From: Sphingobacteriales bacterium 44-15 | Lineage (GTDB): Bacteria; Bacteroidota; Bacteroidia; Chitinophagales; Chitinophagaceae | Direction: 5' to 3' | Assembly (NCBI GenBank): GCA_001899685.1 | Contig: MKWG01000024.1 | Coordinates: forward strand, 62,001 to 126,000 | Length of the DNA: 64,000 nucleotides | Shown: in pieces, positions 60,179-64,000 of the stretch | Numbering within the stretch: the stretch's first letter is position 1 | Layout: each line of letters begins with the position of its first letter | Notes under the pieces: model-generated | Told to the model about the DNA's origin: nothing | The model's input: only the letters and a program-made list of their open reading frames with translations | The model's database searches: none | Program-made: the position numbers and the translations under genes

Positions 60179-60504
60179 ATCCTGCTTTTTTACAGTTTTT
60201 TCTTCTCTGTTCAATTACCGTAGTAAAGAGTTGATATATATTAATTTATTTCTCCAAACAGTCCGTCTGCACTGGATTTTCCTGCTATTATTCTACATTT
60301 GTATGCATCGTGCAAACGATCTTCCAAAATTTATCGTCATAGTATGATATACAAGGTATTTCCCAAAATACTTAGTCATAATATCCGTATGAATTCAAAC
60401 CTCCATTTTCAGAGATGATCCTCTGATTGTATATCCGTGAGACCGATTTGACAGATATCGCCATTAACCGGCAGGTATCATTGTTTTAACCCAAACCGGA
60501 TTAT
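60179..60504 (+). other. 326-bp gap before the barrel-protein gene
   Basis: No gene is supported. An exact -7 box TACATTTG (60294-60301) would give a leader of almost 200 nt for the gene at 60505, with a small AGGTATTT/AAAATACTT hairpin inside (near 60354). A 14-codon ORF at about 60303 is too short to credit. Confidence 0.45.
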
Positions 60505-61137
60505 ATGAAGAGAATGTTTCTAACCCTGAGCGGCTGCCTCTGGCTGCTGGCGGGGAATTTGTCAGCCCAAACTAATGCAGAAAACCTCAGTTTTCCACTG
60601 AAATCTCCCCGTTTCTCAGTACTTGCAGAAGGCCATTTTAATGCTACAGACTACCCGGGACGATATGGGGTGGGCGCTGCAGCTAAGCTTATGTTTACGG
60701 CTCACCGTAATAAAGATGTTTTTAATGAATATGTGATCACTTTCAGGGCTACCCATAGCGCTCCCACCGACGGAGGTTTTTTCAAAGGTTTTGACGGTGG
60801 CAATTATGATAATATCAGCGCTTTGCTGTTAACGGGCGGCTACCGTTTCAATTTTGGAGTTCCCCGCTACATGATACATGGCTTTAGTGATGATGTGGGA
60901 GGATGGTTTATTGAAGTAAATGTAGGTGCAGCTTATATACACAAGGATCGCACGCTTGGCCCTGCCATAGCGCCTGCTGTCGGGTATGCCATAACCCGTA
61001 AACTTGATCTCGTAGGTACATTTATCGGGGAATGGGCGCTTAAATCTTCTTCTAATAAAGAAGCCTATCCCGCTCCTACGTTTACAAGAAACACCAATCT
61101 TTTGATCAGCAGCATCGGGCTGCAGTACAATTTTTAA
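60505..61137 (+). CDS. Hypothetical outer-membrane beta-barrel protein
   Basis: A 210-residue protein with a signal peptide (1-21, ending LSAQ) and amphipathic beta strands ending in a C-terminal aromatic (LQYNF), the usual end of an outer-membrane barrel. LLLTGGYRFNFGVPRYMIHG and YAITRKLDLVGTFIGEW are typical barrel segments of the OmpW/porin-like kind, but the family cannot be named from sequence alone. Confidence 0.75.
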   Translation: MKRMFLTLSGCLWLLAGNLSAQTNAENLSFPLKSPRFSVLAEGHFNATDYPGRYGVGAAAKLMFTAHRNKDVFNEYVITFRATHSAPTDGGFFKGFDGGNYDNISALLLTGGYRFNFGVPRYMIHGFSDDVGGWFIEVNVGAAYIHKDRTLGPAIAPAVGYAITRKLDLVGTFIGEWALKSSSNKEAYPAPTFTRNTNLLISSIGLQYNF

Positions 61138-61150
61138 GGAGCGGGTTGTT

Positions 61151-61220
61151 GTAAGACGAGAAAAGAGAGAAGATAGACGTGAGAGCCCTTCAAATCTCAC
61201 GTCTGTCGTCTGACATTTCA
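61151..61220. repeat. Intergenic hairpin repeat, copy 14
   Basis: AGACGTGAG (61175-61183) pairs with CTCACGTCT (61196-61204); outer words GTAAGACGAGAAAAG and GTCTGTCGTCTGACATTTCATG. It lies between convergent genes. Confidence 0.65.
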
Positions 61221-61227
61221 TGCCTGA

Positions 61228-62820
61228 TCAGGACGCTTTTTGTAAAACTTTTTCTTTCGGATGCGGCAGTGCTTTTCTGCTGCTTAGCTGATGCTTTTCG
61301 TGGATAACAGCGCTGAGGGATTTGCCGTATACCTTGCTTTCCACCCAGGATATTACATCAAGGTATGCAAAGGCCCTTGTTTCAAAACGGTTCTTTTCAA
61401 GATGCTTTATCTTGTCTAAGAACTTCTCAAGCTCGGGCTTTAGCTGGCGGGGAGAAAGGCTGAAAGATCTTTTCAGGAAACGGAACATCTCTTCTTCCAC
61501 CACCGTCAGGTTTTTCATCCTGGCCATAAAACGATATACAGACTTGGTAAGAGACTCCATGATATCGAAGTTGCCTAATTCATAATGCGCCATCAGGTGC
61601 AGCAGCCGGGCATAACACTGCAGATCGTTCCTGAGGTCCTGCGACCCGTTAATGATACGCTGAAGGTAATCAATAGAAGTGCCGTATTGTTCCGCGCCAA
61701 AATAAAGCGTGGCTATTTTGTAGTTAAATACAAGTATCCTGTGCTTATCAACATATAATTCATATTCCTTCAGTCTCGCTTCTATTTCGGGAACGATCGC
61801 AAGACCTTCTTTAAAGGTGCCGGACATCAGGTGCCAGTTGAGCCTGGCCACATTGATATAGATGGAAGTCTGGATCCTGAAATTATCATGATGATTGGCT
61901 ACAGGTGTTTTTGAAAAAGCTTCAAACTTATGCAGGGTTCCCTGGAACTCCCTGAAGTTCCTCAGGTCAAAATGAGCGTTCAGGAGATTATGCATACCTT
62001 TTACAAAATGCCCGGTCTCTACTGCTACCATCGAAGGGTTTTCTTCAAAAAGATTGATCCACTTTACACTGTAGCGGTAATACATGAGGAAATCCTGGCG
62101 GATAAATGCGTACCAGCAATAGCTTTGGTATAAATACAGGTTTTCATAAAACCCCTGGATGGCACTCCTGTCGGTAGGGATATAGCTTTTAAAAAATGCT
62201 CTTATATCTTTTTCGTCATGCGCATTTCTTGCGTGTCCAAACTTCACATACCACCTGTATAAAAGCAATGCAAGATTGGACAGACGGGTAACCCTGTCTA
62301 TATGACTGCTTATTTCAATAGCTTCTTCTGTTAAGTGCTCTGTTTTTTCAAGCGTGCTTCTTGTGATATGCAGGGTTTCTATTTTTTTCTCCAGGGAGAT
62401 CACCTGGGCCAGGAAGTTGAATTTCTGATTGGTTTTTGCGAGTTCCTTCGCTTTCTCCAATATCCTGAGACTTTGTATTTTAAGTCCTTTATTATATAGC
62501 AGCCGGGCGTGGTCAAGATGCTCACTGAGCTGAAGATCTGTGTTTTCTGTAGTCTTTAACAGGCGGAGGCTCGCCAGGAGCTGCTTGTAAAGATGGTTCT
62601 TTAAATTGGATAATTGTGGCTTGGTAACGCCTTTCAGCTTCTTAAGGAGCTGTTTTTCATCGTATTCCGGTAATTTATCCAACGCATCGAAGAGCTGAAT
62701 GATCTTCAGATCTTCTTTGCCTGAGCTTCTTTTGATGTATAGTTTAAAATGCCTTTTTTCCGATTTCTCTAATGAGCAAATCAACTGAAATAAAGCATCT
62801 GCAGAACTGTTGGACGTCAT
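61228..62820 (-). CDS. Hypothetical 530-residue helical protein (TPR-like)
   Basis: A large, all-helical cytosolic protein. Repeating helical pairs (HLDHARLLYNKGLKIQSLRI, EKAKELAKTNQKF, then longer stretches around IDYLQRIINGSQDLRND) look TPR-like, but no canonical TPR or catalytic motif is visible. Similar-looking proteins recur in Bacteroidota, but I cannot assign a function. Start ATG 62820 is supported by a strong AGGAG 10 nt upstream, one of the few good Shine-Dalgarno sites in this window, and a -7 box TAAATTTG at 62868-62861. Confidence 0.8.
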   Translation of the reverse strand: MTSNSSADALFQLICSLEKSEKRHFKLYIKRSSGKEDLKIIQLFDALDKLPEYDEKQLLKKLKGVTKPQLSNLKNHLYKQLLASLRLLKTTENTDLQLSEHLDHARLLYNKGLKIQSLRILEKAKELAKTNQKFNFLAQVISLEKKIETLHITRSTLEKTEHLTEEAIEISSHIDRVTRLSNLALLLYRWYVKFGHARNAHDEKDIRAFFKSYIPTDRSAIQGFYENLYLYQSYCWYAFIRQDFLMYYRYSVKWINLFEENPSMVAVETGHFVKGMHNLLNAHFDLRNFREFQGTLHKFEAFSKTPVANHHDNFRIQTSIYINVARLNWHLMSGTFKEGLAIVPEIEARLKEYELYVDKHRILVFNYKIATLYFGAEQYGTSIDYLQRIINGSQDLRNDLQCYARLLHLMAHYELGNFDIMESLTKSVYRFMARMKNLTVVEEEMFRFLKRSFSLSPRQLKPELEKFLDKIKHLEKNRFETRAFAYLDVISWVESKVYGKSLSAVIHEKHQLSSRKALPHPKEKVLQKAS

Positions 62821-63082
62821 AATGATTTTCTCCTAAAACTCAATCCCATAAAGGGTTTCACAAATTTAAACAGGCGTTTGACATGATAAAATTACAAACA
62901 AGTTGTTTTGTATGCGCCAAAAAGCCGTATTACTTTTACACTGTCAATGAGAAAACAAAGACAAGCAATCGTGAAGCAAGAAAGTGGCAAGTGAGTTAGA
63001 GGCATCCGGATGACACAAAAAATGTGATCATCCAACAGAAAAAGACTTATTTAAGAATTTTCATATGGCAAGCAATCGTTAG

Positions 63083-63118
63083 AGGTCATCTGTGTCTACA
63101 GAAGACCTTCTTTTTTTT
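63083..63118 (+). terminator. Intrinsic terminator without an upstream plus-strand gene
   Basis: AGGTCATCTGT pairs with ACAGAAGACCT (one A-A mismatch), 4-nt loop GTCT, then TCTTTTTTTT. It implies a short plus-strand transcript beginning somewhere in 62880-63050. Confidence 0.7.
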
Positions 63119-63275
63119 ATCCTGACGTCAAATGTAGGATTGTTTTTTAAAAAACTTTAAATTATTGCTAATTTTTTTCTGCCATTTTAAAAAAGATCAA
63201 CTTATCTGCCACCCCTTTTGTCTTCAATCCACGGATTATCTCAAGGTTAAACTCCAAACTCATCTTAAGTCGCCT

Positions 63276-63283
63276 TATTTTTG
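63276..63283 (+). promoter_or_regulatory. -7 box (TATTTTTG) of the rlmD-like gene
   Basis: Exact TAnnTTTG, 6 nt before the ATG at 63290; no -33 TTTG at the usual distance. Confidence 0.55.
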
Positions 63284-63289
63284 CCCTTC

Positions 63290-64000
63290 ATGACCAGAAA
63301 AAGAAACAGTTCCCGGGTACTTGAGCAGGTTGCCGTGCAGGATTATGCCGCTGAAGGGAAATCAATAAGCCGGGTAGAGGGTAAAGTGGTATTTATAGAA
63401 GGCGCAGTGCCGGGCGATGTGGTAGACGTAATGCTTACCAGGAGCAAAAAAGACTGGGCTGAGGGTAAAGCCGTTCATTTTCATTCTCTTTCCACCCGGA
63501 GAACAACCCCATTTTGTGAGCATTTTGGCATTTGCGGGGGCTGCAAATGGCAGATGCTGCCCTATGAGCAGCAGTTGCAGTACAAGCAAAATGAAGCGGA
63601 GCAGAACCTGAAAAGGCTGGGCCATATTGCATTACCCCCGGTAATGCCGATCATAGGCTGCGGAAACAGCACCCGCTACAGGAATAAGCTGGAATTTACT
63701 TTCAGCAACCGGCGGTATAAAACCTGGGAGGAGCTGCGTGCGGGTGATGCATCAGCGGAAGGCAACAGGGAGGAGCCTGCCCTTGGCTTTCATGTACCCA
63801 AACTGTTTGATAAGATCATTGATATCCATACCTGCCATTTGATGGAGGAACCTGCCAACCTGATCAGGAACACAATAAGAGATTTTGCCCTTCAGAATAA
63901 TTACTCCTTCTACGATATCAGGCAGCATACCGGCTGGCTCAGAACCCTGATCATACGTCTTACCACCACCGGTGAGGTAATGGTAAATATCTGTTTCGGC
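63290..64000 (+). CDS. rlmD: RlmD/RumA-type 23S rRNA (uracil-5-)-methyltransferase (3' end outside window)
   Basis: Class I SAM-dependent RNA methyltransferase that makes m5U in 23S rRNA. The visible first 237 residues include an N-terminal TRAM-like domain (about 8-60, VAVQDYAAEGKSISRVEGKV) and the [4Fe-4S] cysteines Cys76, Cys82 and Cys85 in FCEHFGICGGCKWQ, with the fourth in DIHTCHL. The SAM-binding and catalytic domain lies beyond the right edge, so RlmD versus the related RlmC/TrmA-type enzymes cannot be settled. Start ATG 63290 follows directly after a -7 box. Confidence 0.9.
   Translation, partial: MTRKRNSSRVLEQVAVQDYAAEGKSISRVEGKVVFIEGAVPGDVVDVMLTRSKKDWAEGKAVHFHSLSTRRTTPFCEHFGICGGCKWQMLPYEQQLQYKQNEAEQNLKRLGHIALPPVMPIIGCGNSTRYRNKLEFTFSNRRYKTWEELRAGDASAEGNREEPALGFHVPKLFDKIIDIHTCHLMEEPANLIRNTIRDFALQNNYSFYDIRQHTGWLRTLIIRLTTTGEVMVNICFG

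Larger units (their letters stand above)
62821..63289. other. 469-bp gap with a plus-strand terminator and the rlmD promoter
   Basis: No ORF of note. It holds the minus-strand -7 box of the 530-aa gene (62868-62861), a strong terminator hairpin on the plus strand (63083-63118) that has no obvious gene to serve, AT-rich DNA, and a -7 box TATTTTTG (63276-63283) for the methyltransferase. Confidence 0.6.

Noticed and set aside
1-64000. tRNA, rRNA or riboswitch genes
   Set aside because: No cloverleaf, rRNA-like sequence or known aptamer core was recognised in any gap by eye.

Overview
The window looks like chromosomal DNA of a Bacteroidota bacterium, most likely family Chitinophagaceae. Grounds: a SusC/SusD pair, gliding/type IX secretion genes (gldC, gldH and a protein with a type IX sorting tail), lipoproteins with charged residues right after the acylated Cys, weak Shine-Dalgarno sites, and promoters of the form TTTG-N19/20-TAnnTTTG. 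No rRNA, tRNA, CRISPR array, insertion sequence, prophage or origin was recognised. Genes are densely packed and almost all chromosomal housekeeping or glycan/sugar metabolism.

Layout. 1-9.4 kb: ligA (cut by the left edge), a NUMOD4/HNH protein, an SDR oxidoreductase, a HEAT-repeat protein, an overlapping trmB-alkyltransferase-like pair, an S33-type hydrolase, a fused 2-oxoacid dehydrogenase E1, and a holin-like membrane protein. 9.5-16.7 kb: an MMPL exporter, then a SusC/SusD pair. 16.8-26.9 kb: a Cys-free DsbA-fold protein, a LOG protein, a sialidase-like lipoprotein, asd, a probable small transcript, a glutamate-synthase-like flavoprotein, a CBS-domain membrane protein, gmk, murA (with Asp for the catalytic Cys), DUF4290. 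27-33.7 kb: a type IX cargo protein, a glycosyltransferase, gldC, a YqeY protein, a CvpA protein, and the coaX-barrel-lptC operon read from the other strand. 34-43.5 kb: a GH63 glucosidase, lysS, an LpxD-like acyltransferase, rluE, yicC, gldH, and a histidine kinase/response regulator pair. 43.5-48.4 kb: GH43, SGNH and GH3 secreted enzymes. 48.7-58 kb: HAD phosphatase, DUF5009 membrane protein and a divergent cluster (glucose-methanol-choline oxidoreductase plus subunit 3, two TIM-barrel isomerases, Gfo/Idh dehydrogenase, cytochrome c, DUF1080). 58-64 kb: an M6 protease, three uncharacterised proteins, and the start of an RlmD-type RNA methyltransferase.

The divergent cluster at 50.8-58 kb is the most system-like part. 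It reads as a periplasmic route that oxidises sugars or glycosides at carbon 3, passes electrons to a c-type cytochrome, hydrolyses the 3-keto-glycoside with the DUF1080 protein, and isomerises or reduces the product. The neighbouring GH43/GH3 enzymes could supply or share substrates.

Two non-coding themes stand out. First, at least fourteen gene gaps carry the same family of word-like hairpin repeats built from GTGAGA, GTGAAACG and GGGGTAAG; many lie where terminators are expected and two are perfect 17-21 bp inverted repeats. Second, several -7 boxes sit so close to start codons (trmB, rlmD, the 94-aa protein, a 20-codon ORF) that leaderless or near-leaderless mRNAs are likely.
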